A stretch of DNA of 64,000 bases, taken from the NCBI RefSeq assembly GCF_001635455.1, contig NZ_LWEH01000150.1:22523-86522 (forward strand), in the 5' to 3' direction. Positions 36,465 through 45,543 of the stretch are shown here, one piece after another. The notes beneath the pieces were generated by a model. The model saw only the letters and a list, made by a program, of their open reading frames with translations. It made no database searches and was not told where the DNA came from. The translations under genes and the position numbers were made by a program. Every line of letters begins with the position of its first letter. The first letter of the stretch is position 1. This stretch comes from Vibrio sp. HI00D65. GTDB taxonomy: Bacteria; Pseudomonadota; Gammaproteobacteria; Enterobacterales; Vibrionaceae.

Positions 36465-36486
36465 TGTGCGTTATAGCGCACAAGTG
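36465..36486. promoter_or_regulatory. Palindromic operator in the regulator/benE intergenic region
   Basis: Perfect inverted repeat CTTGTGCG-TTATAG-CGCACAAG, 33 bases ahead of the regulator start. A related half-site and core (CGTTATAACGCACA) recurs at 36507-36520 just before the benE start. The shared core GTTATA(A/G)CGCAC makes these the likely binding sites of the XRE-cupin regulator, acting on both genes. Confidence 0.7.
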
Positions 36487-36533
36487 CTAGGTTTAGCTTA
36501 TGGACGTTATAACGCACATAGGAATGAAATAAC

Positions 36534-37721
36534 ATGACTAAGCTAAAATTTTCCCACGTCAGTACTGGGTTTATTGCTGTATTTATTGGGTATGCAAGCG
36601 CTGCAGCGATTATTTACCAGGCTGCGATGAGTGCCGGAGCAACTCAAGAGCAGGTTGCGTCATGGTTCTGGGCGTTGGGAATTGGTATGGGGGCAACCAC
36701 GATATTGCTCTCTTTGTGCTACAAGAAACCGGTCGTGACGGCTTGGTCGACACCAGGAGCAGCACTGTTAATTACTTCACTTGAAGGTCTGACGATGAGT
36801 CAGGCGGTTGCTGTATTCCTGTTTAGTTCGTTGTTGATCACGCTAGTAGGCATGGCTGGGATATTTGAAAGGGTACTGAAACAGATCCCAACATCGATTG
36901 CATCGGCCATGCTGGCGGGGATTTTATTGCAGTTCGGTTTGGGCTTGTTTGCGTCGTTAATGGAAGAAGTTCAGATAGTGGCGGCCATGCTTGCCGTTTT
37001 TGTTTTGGCGAAATCGAGATTAGGAAACTTACTCATCCCAAGCATTTTCGTCATTGCTTTGGTGATGTGCGTTGGTTATGGCAAGCTCGATGTCAGTCAA
37101 GTCACGCTGGAGTTAACTACACCGGTATTCATCATGCCTGATTTCGAGTTCTTTTCTTTGCTTAGTGTTGGTATTCCGCTGTTCATCGTGACCATGGCTT
37201 CGCAGAACTTACCGGGGTTTGCTGTACTTAAAGCAAACGGATATCAGGTAGATTCATCGAAGATCATCACTACCACAGGTGTGACAGGGTTACTATTAGC
37301 GCCGCTCGGAGGCTTCGCGTATAACCTTGCGGCAATCACCGGAGCGATCTGTATGGGCCCTAATGCCGATGAGGACCCTAAAACACGTTATATGGCAGGC
37401 ATTTCGATGGGCGTGTTCTATTTATTAGCTGGCGTGATGGGGATGTCATTTGTGTCTTTATTTAGCGCAGTTCCTTCAGCGGTAGTCATCGCTGTTGCGG
37501 GGTTAGCGGTGATGCCCACATTGATGAACTGCTTAGCGGTTTCTATGACAGACAACCACTACAGAGAGCCTGCGTTGTTTACGTTCTTATTTACAGCTTC
37601 TGGTACGAATTTATTGGGCATCGGAAGTGCATTTTGGGGGCTTTGTATCGGATTACTTTGTTGCTGGTTACACAATTATAAAATCAGAACGAATGAGGAA
37701 AATAGAGCTTCACAAGCTTAG
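36534..37721 (+). CDS. BenE-family benzoate/proton symporter homolog
   Basis: 395 residues with about 11-12 membrane segments. Family hallmarks include the opening FSHVSTGFIAVFIGYASAAA, the STPGAALL segment (TAWSTPGAALLITS) and the MASQNLPGFAVLKANGY region that is strongly conserved in BenE and YdcO proteins. BenE imports benzoate with protons in Acinetobacter; E. coli YdcO has no proven substrate and there are no benzoate catabolism genes here, so the substrate is open. Divergent from its probable XRE-cupin regulator with two palindromic sites between. It ends five bases before an unrelated ABC ATPase fragment. Confidence 0.9.
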   Translation: MTKLKFSHVSTGFIAVFIGYASAAAIIYQAAMSAGATQEQVASWFWALGIGMGATTILLSLCYKKPVVTAWSTPGAALLITSLEGLTMSQAVAVFLFSSLLITLVGMAGIFERVLKQIPTSIASAMLAGILLQFGLGLFASLMEEVQIVAAMLAVFVLAKSRLGNLLIPSIFVIALVMCVGYGKLDVSQVTLELTTPVFIMPDFEFFSLLSVGIPLFIVTMASQNLPGFAVLKANGYQVDSSKIITTTGVTGLLLAPLGGFAYNLAAITGAICMGPNADEDPKTRYMAGISMGVFYLLAGVMGMSFVSLFSAVPSAVVIAVAGLAVMPTLMNCLAVSMTDNHYREPALFTFLFTASGTNLLGIGSAFWGLCIGLLCCWLHNYKIRTNEENRASQA

Positions 37722-38020
37722 TCTTAATGATGCTGCTTGATGAGCCAACCACCTATTTAGATATGTCGCATCAAGTGGAACTAATGAACTTGATGCAACA
37801 GATGAACGCCAAAGGCAAAACGGTGGTAGTGGTACTGCACGATCTAAATCAAGCGTGTCGTTACTGCGATCATTTGGTGGTGTTAGAACAGGGTAGTGTT
37901 GTGGCAGAAGGCTCGCCCGACGAGGTGATGACAGAGGCGTTACTTGATAATGTGTTTGACCTAAATGCGAAAGTATTCCGCGATCCGATCTCAAATACGC
38001 CGATGTGTGTAGCGATTTAG
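37722..38020 (+). pseudogene. C-terminal fragment of an iron/siderophore-type ABC ATPase (FepC/FecE-like)
   Basis: 99 codons beginning inside the Walker B region: MLLDEPTTYLDMSHQVELM (Walker B and D-loop), then VVVVLHDLNQACRYCDHLVV (H-loop histidine) and the normal FepC-like C-terminus ending PMCVAI. The P-loop and the LSGGQ-type signature are absent, so no ATP can be bound. It starts immediately after the benE stop, meaning the 5' two-thirds of the gene were deleted when benE (or its neighbour) was joined here. No permease or siderophore-binding gene is nearby. Confidence 0.85.
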
Positions 38021-38149
38021 GTAGTGATTGTGTGAAGCAATTATTGACCGACAGCTAGCTATCCACTCATTCGGAGTTGTGATTGAGATAGTATTTTGCT
38101 ACAAAACGCGCATAATCTCGCTATACAACATTTAAAGAAGATATTACCT

Positions 38150-38530
38150 ATGACTACGTTTCAATACTACTTTCACCAACTGCCTTGTTTTGACTGCAAA
38201 AAAACGACAGTAAGCACAGATCTTGGTTGGTTAACGCCAGCGATGAAAGAGGTGGTTTTAGCGCAACTGACTGAAACACTAGCACAAGGTGAGATTACCC
38301 CAGACCTTACTGCGAACGTTGTTTGCACTAAAGAAGAAGCTCGCGAGTACTTGCTGTTGAACTTCTTTGGTTATTCAGAAGAAGAGCTTGAAGGCGAAAT
38401 CGAGGCGGATGATGAGCAAGAAGTCGCTGACGAGATCGCAGAGCTGCTTGAGGACGGTAAAGACACAATTGAGTTCGAACATGAAGTAGCGCTTCAGTGT
38501 TGTGCTGATTGCGATATCATCGAAGAGTAA
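38150..38530 (+). CDS. Acidic small protein with CxxC motifs, unknown function
   Basis: 126 residues from ATG 38150 (MTTFQYYFHQLPCFDCKKTT), preferred over an upstream in-frame start because of the AAGAAG site and protein-like start. Two cysteine pairs bracket the protein: CFDC near residue 13 and QCCADC near 117, a layout suited to binding a single zinc or iron. Between them the region is very acidic (EEELEGEIEADDEQEVADE). No known domain is recognised. Monocistronic, with its own terminator. Confidence 0.7.
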   Translation: MTTFQYYFHQLPCFDCKKTTVSTDLGWLTPAMKEVVLAQLTETLAQGEITPDLTANVVCTKEEAREYLLLNFFGYSEEELEGEIEADDEQEVADEIAELLEDGKDTIEFEHEVALQCCADCDIIEE

Positions 38531-38588
38531 CTAAGTACCTTCTAAAGTAAGCGAATCGGTTTGTCATGGTCAGTGATAAGTCATTCGC

Positions 38589-38627
38589 AAAAGGCGCTCG
38601 TGAACAATGGTTCGCTAGCGCCTTTTT
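38589..38627 (+). terminator. Terminator between the acidic CxxC gene and the LysR gene
   Basis: Extended stem (arm AAGGCGCTCGTGAAC) with flanking A and T runs; suited to both directions. Confidence 0.85.
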
Positions 38628-38651
38628 TGTATCCAGTTTTGAAATCCAGCA

Positions 38652-39584
38652 CTAAGATGCTTTGCTGTTGATGGCACCTTGTTTATTTAGCTGGGAAAGG
38701 ATCTCTGTCGTTTTCTCACGGAATAAATCTCTTAGTAGACGAACAGTTGGCGTGATGGATTGACGGCTTGGGCATACCAACCACAGCTCTGTTGGTGTCG
38801 GCTCATAGTTGGGCATGATCTTGACCACATCGCCAGACAGCAAATGACTCGACATATCCAAACAAGACTTTATCGCGATGCCTTTTCCTGCAACACACCA
38901 TCGCCTAACTAGGTCAGCGTCATTGGATGCACGATTTCCTTTGAGCTTTACTTTGTGGTTTTGGGTTCCGTCGCTAAATACCCACTCGTCCTGCAACATG
39001 TCATGAAGTTGATACAGCAGTCCGTTGTGCTCGGCCAAATCACTTGGATGGTCTGGGCGGCCTTTTTCTGCGAGATACTCAGGTGAAGCACATAAGATTC
39101 TCGGCACATCACAAATTTTGAAGCCATACATATTGGCATCAGTCGGTGAACCATAACGCAGCGCCATATCCACAGAATCACGATAAAAATCGATGTTACT
39201 ATCGCTGATGCTCGTTCGAAGTGTCGCTTGAGGGTAATCAAATAGAAACTCATCTAGCCAAGGTATGACGAGGTTTCGGCCTAAATCAGACGCAAGCGCG
39301 ATTCGAATTTCGCCATCAATGACACCAAGCTCCTCGCGCATATTGAGTTTCGCTTGGTCCAGCATTTTCAACGCTTGTTCGCAATCTGGTAAATATCGTT
39401 CTCCAGCGGGAGAGAGGCGAAGATGACGAGTGGTTCTTACGAAAAGCTCTGCGCCGAGTGCCGCTTCAACGCGTTTCACCGCCGCACTTGCCGTTGCTGT
39501 GCGCATGTCTAGGTTAGTGGCGGCTGCTGTGATACTGCGAAACTCCGCAACCTTTAAAATTACTTGTAAGTCTTCAAGAAGCAT
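38652..39584 (-). CDS. LysR-family transcriptional regulator
   Basis: 310 residues from the ATG at 39582-39584 (MLLEDLQVILKVAEFRSITA), which has AGGGA upstream. The winged helix-turn-helix occupies about 1-60 (ATASAAVKRVEAALGAELFVR), followed by the linker helix and the periplasmic-binding-like effector domain. It resembles the large CrgA/DsdC-like LysR group acting on single divergent targets. The divergent alcohol dehydrogenase gene, 200 bases away, is the obvious target. Confidence 0.9.
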   Translation of the reverse strand: MLLEDLQVILKVAEFRSITAAATNLDMRTATASAAVKRVEAALGAELFVRTTRHLRLSPAGERYLPDCEQALKMLDQAKLNMREELGVIDGEIRIALASDLGRNLVIPWLDEFLFDYPQATLRTSISDSNIDFYRDSVDMALRYGSPTDANMYGFKICDVPRILCASPEYLAEKGRPDHPSDLAEHNGLLYQLHDMLQDEWVFSDGTQNHKVKLKGNRASNDADLVRRWCVAGKGIAIKSCLDMSSHLLSGDVVKIMPNYEPTPTELWLVCPSRQSITPTVRLLRDLFREKTTEILSQLNKQGAINSKAS

Positions 39585-39784
39585 TTCATTTCCCTGTTCT
39601 GAGCCAAGAATCGGTTGCTCTGTTTGCCATAAGATTGGGCATTTTACTGTGGTTAATCTTAGTATTTTTCTTGCATACGCACACGTTATTATCAAAAATA
39701 ATTTGATAATAATTCAAACATTAGGCTGTTTATCTAAAGTGAGAAATCTCTAAGATTCAATTATCGAATTTAAGGAGAAGCATC

Positions 39785-40810
39785 ATGTCACTACCATCTA
39801 CAATGAAAGCCATCGGATTTACTCAGTCGCTAGCGATTACAGAACCCGAAAGCCTGTTTGAATTTGAAACGAGCCTGCCGGAATTAAAAGAGAATGACTT
39901 ACTGGTAAAAGTGAGTGCGACTTCTATCAACCCTGCAGATGCGAAAATCCGTATTCGCAACGCAAAAGATAAGACAATTGAGCAACCAAAAGTGTTGGGC
40001 TACGACGCTGTTGGGGAAGTGGTTGGCAAAGGCACAAACGTTGAAGGCTTCGAGTTAGGCGATCGTGTTTACTATGCGGGTGACGTAACACGCATGGGCG
40101 CTAACGCAGAATACCAAGCCGTTGACTATCGTATCACAGCTAAAGCGCCACAAAGCTTAACGGATGAAGCCGCGGTTGTTATGCCGCTTGCAACGCTTAC
40201 TGCATGGGAAGCGTTATTTGATCGTCTGCGTGTTCGTCCTGAAGAGAAAAAATCTATCCTGATCATTGGCGGTGCTGGTGGTGTTGGTTCAATTACAATT
40301 CAGCTTGCGAAGCAATTAACCAACCTTAACGTTATTGCGACAGCGTCAAGACCTGAAACCGAGCAGTGGGTAAGAGACATGGGGGCAGACCACGTAGTGA
40401 ACCACCGTAACTTGGTTGAATCAGTACGAGAGCAAGGTATCCAGTATGTGGATTACATCTTTAATGTTGCAGATACAAAAGGTCACTGGGATGCGATGGT
40501 AGAGTTGATTGCGCCGCAAGGCATGATCAGTTCGATTGTTGAGTTTGATAGTGAGATTGACCTGTCGGCACTACAAGGTAAGTCAGTAGGCTTCATTTGG
40601 GAGTTGATGTTTACTCGTTCGCTGTTCAACACCGACGATATTCAGAAGCAGCAAGACATCTTGTTCCAAACGGCGAACTTGATTGATGCGGGGCGTATCA
40701 AATCTACGCTAACCACAACACTGAATGGTTTGAGTTCTGGTACGCTGAAAGAGGCACACCGACGTATTGAAAGCAGCGCATCGATTGGTAAAACAGCCAT
40801 CAAATACTAA
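39785..40810 (+). CDS. Zinc-type alcohol dehydrogenase / quinone oxidoreductase family protein
   Basis: 341 residues, ATG after AAGGAGAAGCATC. GroES-like domain at about 30-140 (VSATSINPADAKIRIRN, GYDAVGEVVGKGTNVEGFELGDRVYYAG), then a Rossmann domain with GGAGGVGSITIQLAKQL. It lacks the structural-zinc four-cysteine lobe and the catalytic Cys of true zinc alcohol dehydrogenases, so it belongs to the zinc-free quinone-reductase side (YogA/ZADH type). It would use NADPH to reduce quinones or enals. Divergent LysR probably controls it. Confidence 0.9.
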   Translation: MSLPSTMKAIGFTQSLAITEPESLFEFETSLPELKENDLLVKVSATSINPADAKIRIRNAKDKTIEQPKVLGYDAVGEVVGKGTNVEGFELGDRVYYAGDVTRMGANAEYQAVDYRITAKAPQSLTDEAAVVMPLATLTAWEALFDRLRVRPEEKKSILIIGGAGGVGSITIQLAKQLTNLNVIATASRPETEQWVRDMGADHVVNHRNLVESVREQGIQYVDYIFNVADTKGHWDAMVELIAPQGMISSIVEFDSEIDLSALQGKSVGFIWELMFTRSLFNTDDIQKQQDILFQTANLIDAGRIKSTLTTTLNGLSSGTLKEAHRRIESSASIGKTAIKY

Positions 40811-40878
40811 GTGTTAATGACCTAGAATATAGGCGTTTGAACCCTTGAGCATTCGATGAGTTTTAACGCTTGAATAGA

Positions 40879-40922
40879 AGAGCCCCAGACATTGTTTGCA
40901 AAGCGACCGGTGTCTGGGGCTT
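40879..40922 (+). terminator. Possible terminator after the alcohol dehydrogenase gene
   Basis: A stable stem AGCCCCAGACA / TGTCTGGGGCT with a long loop; the trailing T-run is weak. Confidence 0.55.
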
Positions 40923-40945
40923 CGTTCATCTGTGCTCTCTTCAAT

Positions 40946-41545
40946 TTATTGGGATGATTTGAATTGAATCTGAATCAGTTTTAACTCAAAGGGTGAGGTC
41001 TGCTTGTCTGCAATCAAAAAACCGACCTGTTTGATGTTTTGAGCTTTGAGTTCTGGTGCATTGTTGAGTAATCGACCTCTAAATACGGCTTGAAAGTCCT
41101 CTAGTCTGAACACCTTCTTGAGCTGCTCACCTTTGCTGGTCTCAAAGCTATGCTTATAGTTGGTTCGCTGTCCGTCTTTCCATGTGGTGAACCTTAACTG
41201 GTAGGTGCGTCCGTCACCAACGAAAGCCAACTCTACGTTATTCACCGCGTGATTTAACGATTCAAGGGAGCGATTTATTGAGCTGAATCCACCATTGTTC
41301 TCTAATGATAGTTCACCTTTAAATAGGCTATGCTCGCCATCATAAACGAGCCCACCTATTGAAATGCCACCCATTACATTGTCGTTGATCGCAGACCATT
41401 GCTGGTGTTCGCTCGCTTGCGTGAAATCAATCATCTCTATTCCTGCTGCTGACGTTTCAAACCATAACAAAGAAAGGCTCAGGGTTAACCATAAAGGGGT
41501 TGCTCGTTTACACAATGAAGACGTTGTGAAGTTCGACTCATTCAT
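40946..41545 (-). CDS. CIA30-family protein, exported
   Basis: 199 residues from the ATG at 41543-41545, which follows AATGGAGAAAATT; an ATG four codons earlier is less well placed. A signal-type hydrophobic segment sits at about residues 18-34 (PLWLTLSLSLLWFETSAAG). The remainder is the CIA30/NDUFAF1 beta-sandwich: WSAINDNVMGGIS, then FKGELSLENNGGFSSINR and the RGRLL...LKAQNIKQVGFLI end. In mitochondria the family helps complex I assembly; bacterial members are of uncertain role. It follows a small hypothetical gene by about 20 bases and is probably co-transcribed. Confidence 0.83.
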   Translation of the reverse strand: MNESNFTTSSLCKRATPLWLTLSLSLLWFETSAAGIEMIDFTQASEHQQWSAINDNVMGGISIGGLVYDGEHSLFKGELSLENNGGFSSINRSLESLNHAVNNVELAFVGDGRTYQLRFTTWKDGQRTNYKHSFETSKGEQLKKVFRLEDFQAVFRGRLLNNAPELKAQNIKQVGFLIADKQTSPFELKLIQIQFKSSQ

Positions 41546-41563
41546 AATTTTCTCCATTACTCA

Positions 41564-41833
41564 TTAGTCCGAAGTAGGTTCCATGGCGAGCACTCCCAGG
41601 CAATGGTCAATGAATTCAGAGTAGTTTGACGCGTTGTCGTACTCAATTTTAAGCGAACCATGAAACATCAATGTCACGGTGACGTCTTTGTAGCTTAGCC
41701 AACAGGTATAACCATCGTAATCATGCCAAGCTATCATTTCTCCAACTTGATATTTGTTGTTCAGTTGTTCACCTGAAGAGCGAATGAACTCGAATACTCT
41801 AAGAAACTCAATGATGGTGATCCTGTTGTCCAT
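41564..41833 (-). CDS. Small hypothetical protein, 89 residues
   Basis: ATG at 41831-41833 follows GAGGGAGCAACAC, a strong ribosome site, which decides the start over a frame 28 codons longer. The soluble product (MDNRITIIEFLRVFEFIRSS) is rich in aromatics and acidic residues, with the segment WHDYDGYTCWLSYKDVTVTL. No domain recognised. It lies 18 bases before the CIA30 gene in the same orientation, so the two likely form an operon. Confidence 0.65.
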   Translation of the reverse strand: MDNRITIIEFLRVFEFIRSSGEQLNNKYQVGEMIAWHDYDGYTCWLSYKDVTVTLMFHGSLKIEYDNASNYSEFIDHCLGVLAMEPTSD

Positions 41834-42315
41834 GTGTTGCTCCCTCTGTGTTATCGGAAATAAACAGCTAAGTAATTGTATTTTAAATGTTACGGTTTGC
41901 TTGCTGGTTCCGATCACTAAGAGAGACGCGAGTACTATTAGATTGTGCTCCCACTTCAGTGGCGTGAATTTCAGCTTAAAAGTGACAAAAAAGTCATTAT
42001 GGAACTAAATAATGGTACGAGTAAGAATACGCTGTTAATTAGGGTGTCATTACTCAATACGACAGTACAACTTTTGGATATTTGAAAGTGGTTTTGGATA
42101 TTTGAAAGTGGTTGAGATGCAAAATACTGAAAACGAATTTGCCGATATGTTACTTTTGGCTTGAATGGTAGGAACATTTATATCACCAGCATATATCAAG
42201 GTTCTCGCTGTACAAAGCGATTTGGAAATAACCGAAAATTAACGCTTTACCTCAACTTAACTTGAGGTATTAGGATATGCAACGTTGCTTACGAGAATAC
42301 TTTAAGGAGAGAAGA
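41834..42315. other. Intergenic region with a perfect tandem repeat
   Basis: About 480 bases without a supported gene. It contains the 20-bp tandem duplication at 42072-42111 described separately. Confidence 0.4.
42072..42111. repeat. Perfect 2 x 20-bp tandem repeat
   Basis: The unit TTTTGGATATTTGAAAGTGG occurs twice back-to-back. It is intergenic and could be a slippage product or a paired binding site upstream of the VOC gene. Confidence 0.9.
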
Positions 42316-42735
42316 ATGATCCAACTTGAACATGTAAATTTAGTCGTTAAAGACATCCCAGAAATGCTGACTTTCTACAAAGCGGCGTTCCCTCATTGGT
42401 ATGTCCGTGATGAAGGAAAGGGCGAATGGTCAGGTAAGCCACGTAACTGGTTACACTTTGGAGATGAGTATCAATACATCGCAATGAGTGATCATGGTGA
42501 GGGTGAGAATCGAGATTTAGATGGGCATTCTGTTGGCCTCGCGCACTTCGCTTATGTGACCAATAATATCGAAAGCGTTACTCAACGTCTTATCGATGCG
42601 GGCTTCCCTATTGCTAAACTTGGTGCCGAAGAACCTTATCGCAAGAACGTTTATTTTGTGGACCCGGCTGGCTTTGAGGTCGAGTTCGTTGAGTATCTGA
42701 GTGATGATCCTAAGCTACGAAATGCTACAAGTTAG
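42316..42735 (+). CDS. VOC (glyoxalase/bleomycin-resistance) family protein
   Basis: 139 residues from ATG 42316 with AAGGAGAGAAGA upstream; this discards a 13-codon upstream extension. The fold shows two beta-alpha-beta-beta-beta units: IQLEHVNLVVKDIPEMLTFY (first metal-ligand His6) and GLAHFAYVTNNIESVTQRL (second His), then YRKNVYFVDPAGFEVEFVEY with the C-terminal Glu ligand. This is the metal-binding pattern of active VOC enzymes. Substrate is unknown; neighbours give no hint. Confidence 0.85.
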   Translation: MIQLEHVNLVVKDIPEMLTFYKAAFPHWYVRDEGKGEWSGKPRNWLHFGDEYQYIAMSDHGEGENRDLDGHSVGLAHFAYVTNNIESVTQRLIDAGFPIAKLGAEEPYRKNVYFVDPAGFEVEFVEYLSDDPKLRNATS

Positions 42736-42760
42736 CTGAATTGTTAGGCAGGAAAAACTG

Positions 42761-42796
42761 AAAAGGCATTGTGGAACACTCCACAATGCCTTTTTA
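42761..42796 (+). terminator. Bidirectional terminator between VOC and EamA genes
   Basis: Perfect stem AAAAGGCATTGTGGA / TCCACAATGCCTTTTT with a short loop between convergent genes. Confidence 0.93.
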
Positions 42797-42830
42797 GAAC
42801 GATTAGCTAACTGCTCTTTCGTTCGGTGTT

Positions 42831-43730
42831 CTACTTAGCTTTGAACGGCACCAATAGCTGTTTCCCAAACACATTAATAAGCGCGCCAGTGACAATCAGA
42901 CCCCCACCAAGATATGTACATATTGAAGGTATCTCATTGAAGATCCAAACACCTAGCAGCGCTGAGAAGACGATTTGAACGTATGAGTAAGCCGAAGCTT
43001 TACCTGCTGCTTGAGTCTGCATTGCCTTGGTTAAACCGTATTGGCCAATTTGAGTGAAAACCCCAACCAAAACCAACATCACGGTTAAGAATAGGCTCGG
43101 CATTACAAAGTCGTTCCAAATAAGCGCTGTCGATATTGGCAGAGCCACTAATGGAAAGTAAAAGATGATGACAGAGCTGTCTTCTGTTTGGCTCAGTTTT
43201 CGCACAATCACGTAAGCAATTGAGCTACCAAATGCACCAAGTAACGCCACCAAAATGCTGAATAACGGTAACTCGCTGCTTGTATTGCTGCTCATACTTG
43301 GTTGTACCATCACCAATAATCCTGCTAGACAGAACACAATGCAAATCATAGTCGATTTTTGGACGTGTTCTTTGAGGAATAACACGCCAAGCAAGGCCGT
43401 AAATACGGGGTGTACATACTGTAGAATGGTTGCTTCTGCTAACGGTAAAGTTGTTACCGCGTAGTACACACACATCAGCGCTGCTGTGCCGACTGCACCG
43501 CGAACAAACAATAGTGGTTTGTTGTTACCCCAGATAGAAATGCCTTTTCGTTTTACGTCGATATAGCTAATGATCAAAGACACTAACGCCCTTGCCGCAA
43601 CGATCTCAAATACAGGTATGCCATAGTTGCTGATGTATTTCACACAGGCTGACATCAGTGCGAATCCAAAAGCGGAGAGGAGCATGAATCGAACCCCAAC
43701 GGGGATCATTGTAAAAGAGAAAGAAGGCAT
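42831..43730 (-). CDS. EamA/DMT-family transporter (10 membrane segments)
   Basis: 299 residues made of two EamA repeats, about 14-140 and 155-285, each with five membrane helices. The first repeat ends in the family signature EATILQYVHPVFTALLGVLFLKE and the second carries the corresponding AYSYVQIVFSALLGVWIFNE. DMT exporters of this type move amino acids, nucleotides or other metabolites; the substrate cannot be read. Stands alone; convergent with the VOC gene. Confidence 0.9.
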   Translation of the reverse strand: MPSFSFTMIPVGVRFMLLSAFGFALMSACVKYISNYGIPVFEIVAARALVSLIISYIDVKRKGISIWGNNKPLLFVRGAVGTAALMCVYYAVTTLPLAEATILQYVHPVFTALLGVLFLKEHVQKSTMICIVFCLAGLLVMVQPSMSSNTSSELPLFSILVALLGAFGSSIAYVIVRKLSQTEDSSVIIFYFPLVALPISTALIWNDFVMPSLFLTVMLVLVGVFTQIGQYGLTKAMQTQAAGKASAYSYVQIVFSALLGVWIFNEIPSICTYLGGGLIVTGALINVFGKQLLVPFKAK

Positions 43731-44037
43731 AAAAATATCAATCGGTTGAGGGAAAAGGAATCATAGCTTAGTTTAGAAGACCCGACCAAAGCCTTTGTCT
43801 TTTTCTCGTCAACTTGATTCAATTAATTCTCATTTCTAATCTTCTACTAGTCACGGATACGTCAATGTACCGCAAAACGCACATCACATTTTGCCTCACA
43901 TAATATCGACCATAACTCAATTTTATAAAATCAACATCAACAGAAGGTGACGCTAATCCAACTCTGATTTATAGGGCGTTTTAATTATCCTTCTCACTCA
44001 TATCATTCTTGTGAATTTGTAATGAGAGATATGTTCT
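43731..44037. other. Intergenic region upstream of the amylase gene
   Basis: About 300 AT-rich bases between divergent genes. No distinct repeat or operator recognised. Likely contains both promoters. Confidence 0.35.
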
Positions 44038-45438
44038 ATGAAGCCAATAAATACCTTACTCATATCCACACTTGCGTTTTGCTCTTTTAGTTCAGCGACT
44101 TATGCCGACACAATTTTGCATGCATTCAATTGGAAGTATTCAGATGTAACTGCCAACGCTAATCAAATAGCCGAAGCTGGCTATAAAAAAGTGTTAGTTG
44201 CTCCCGCGATGAAATCCAGTGGCACCCAATGGTGGGCGCGTTATCAACCACAAGATCTACGCACGATTGATTCTCCATTGGGGAATAAACAAGACCTAGC
44301 AGCAATGATTGCTGCACTGAAAAGTGTCGGTGTTGATGTTTACGCGGATGTTGTACTTAACCACATGGCGAATGAAAGCTGGAAGCGAAGTGACTTAAAC
44401 TACCCTGGTACAGAAGTGCTAAACGAGTATGCCAGCCGCTCAAGCTACTATGCTGACCAGACTCTTTTCGGCAACTTAGCGCAAGGTTTTGTCTCGGCGA
44501 ACGATTTTCATGCGGCTGGTTGTATTTGGGATTGGGATGAGCCTGGGCATGTTCAATACTGGCGTTTGTGTGGTGCTGATGGCGATACCGGGCTACCTGA
44601 TCTTGACCCAAATAACTGGGTAGTGTCACAGCAGCGTTTGTATTTGAAGGCGCTAAAAGAGATGGGTATCAAGGGGCTCCGTATTGATGCGGTGAAACAC
44701 ATGAGCCAGTACCAAATCGACCAAGTATTTACGGCTGAAATCACATCGAACATGCATGTGTTTGGTGAGGTGATTACCAATGATGGGGCTGGCAACAGTG
44801 GCTACGAGTCTTTCTTAGCACCTTACTTGAACAACACCAACCACTCAGCGTATGACTTCCCGCTGTTTGCTTCGATTCGCTCGGCGTTTTCTATGGGCGG
44901 TGGTTTAAACCAACTGCACGATCCACAAGCTTACGGACAAGCATTGCCTGATAGCCGTGCCATTACCTTTACTATCACACACGATATTCCAACCAACGAC
45001 GGCTTCCGTTACCAAATAATGGATCCTCAAGATGAGCAGCTTGCTTACGCGTATATCCTTGGTAAAGATGGCGGCACTCCACTGATCTACAGTGATGATC
45101 TTCCTGATTCAGAAGATAAAGATAATGGTCGTTGGGGTAATGTTTGGAATAGCCAGACAATGAAAAACATGTTGAGCTTCCATAACGCGATGCAAGGCAA
45201 AACAATGACTATGATTTCAAGTGACCAGTGCACTTTGCTGTTCAAGCGTGGCAAAGAAGGGGTAGTTGGGATAAACAAATGTGGAGAAACGCGTGGCGTG
45301 ACCGTTGATACTTACCAACACGAGTTCAATTGGCATGTTCAATACAAAGACGTATTAAGCAGCGCGACAGAAACCATTTCTTCTCGCTACCATACGTTTA
45401 ACCTGCCACCACGCAGTGCGCGTATGTTTAAGTTGTAA
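44038..45438 (+). CDS. Secreted alpha-amylase (GH13)
   Basis: 466 residues. Residues 1-23 are a Sec signal (ending SSATYA). The GH13 barrel regions are clear: region I DVVLNH (104-109), region II GLRIDAVKH with nucleophile Asp217, region III FGEVI with acid/base Glu244, and region IV THD (His315, Asp316). A short beta domain follows (about 390-466). It cleaves internal alpha-1,4 bonds of starch or glycogen outside the cell. The TILHAFNWKYSDV opening resembles small extracellular amylases of Vibrio and Aeromonas. No mal genes are adjacent. Confidence 0.94.
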   Translation: MKPINTLLISTLAFCSFSSATYADTILHAFNWKYSDVTANANQIAEAGYKKVLVAPAMKSSGTQWWARYQPQDLRTIDSPLGNKQDLAAMIAALKSVGVDVYADVVLNHMANESWKRSDLNYPGTEVLNEYASRSSYYADQTLFGNLAQGFVSANDFHAAGCIWDWDEPGHVQYWRLCGADGDTGLPDLDPNNWVVSQQRLYLKALKEMGIKGLRIDAVKHMSQYQIDQVFTAEITSNMHVFGEVITNDGAGNSGYESFLAPYLNNTNHSAYDFPLFASIRSAFSMGGGLNQLHDPQAYGQALPDSRAITFTITHDIPTNDGFRYQIMDPQDEQLAYAYILGKDGGTPLIYSDDLPDSEDKDNGRWGNVWNSQTMKNMLSFHNAMQGKTMTMISSDQCTLLFKRGKEGVVGINKCGETRGVTVDTYQHEFNWHVQYKDVLSSATETISSRYHTFNLPPRSARMFKL

Positions 45439-45496
45439 GTGCTGTCGAGTTAAGCCACTTAGCCCATTAAACGAAGAGCGATGACTTCATTAGTAT

Positions 45497-45523
45497 AAGC
45501 CGCAGCACATGTTGCGGCTTATT
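45497..45523 (+). terminator. Terminator after the amylase gene
   Basis: Stem AAGCCGCA / TGCGGCTT lies between the convergent amylase and LysR genes; the T-run is short. Confidence 0.6.
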
Positions 45524-45543
45524 CACTTGGCGTAAGCTTGTGT

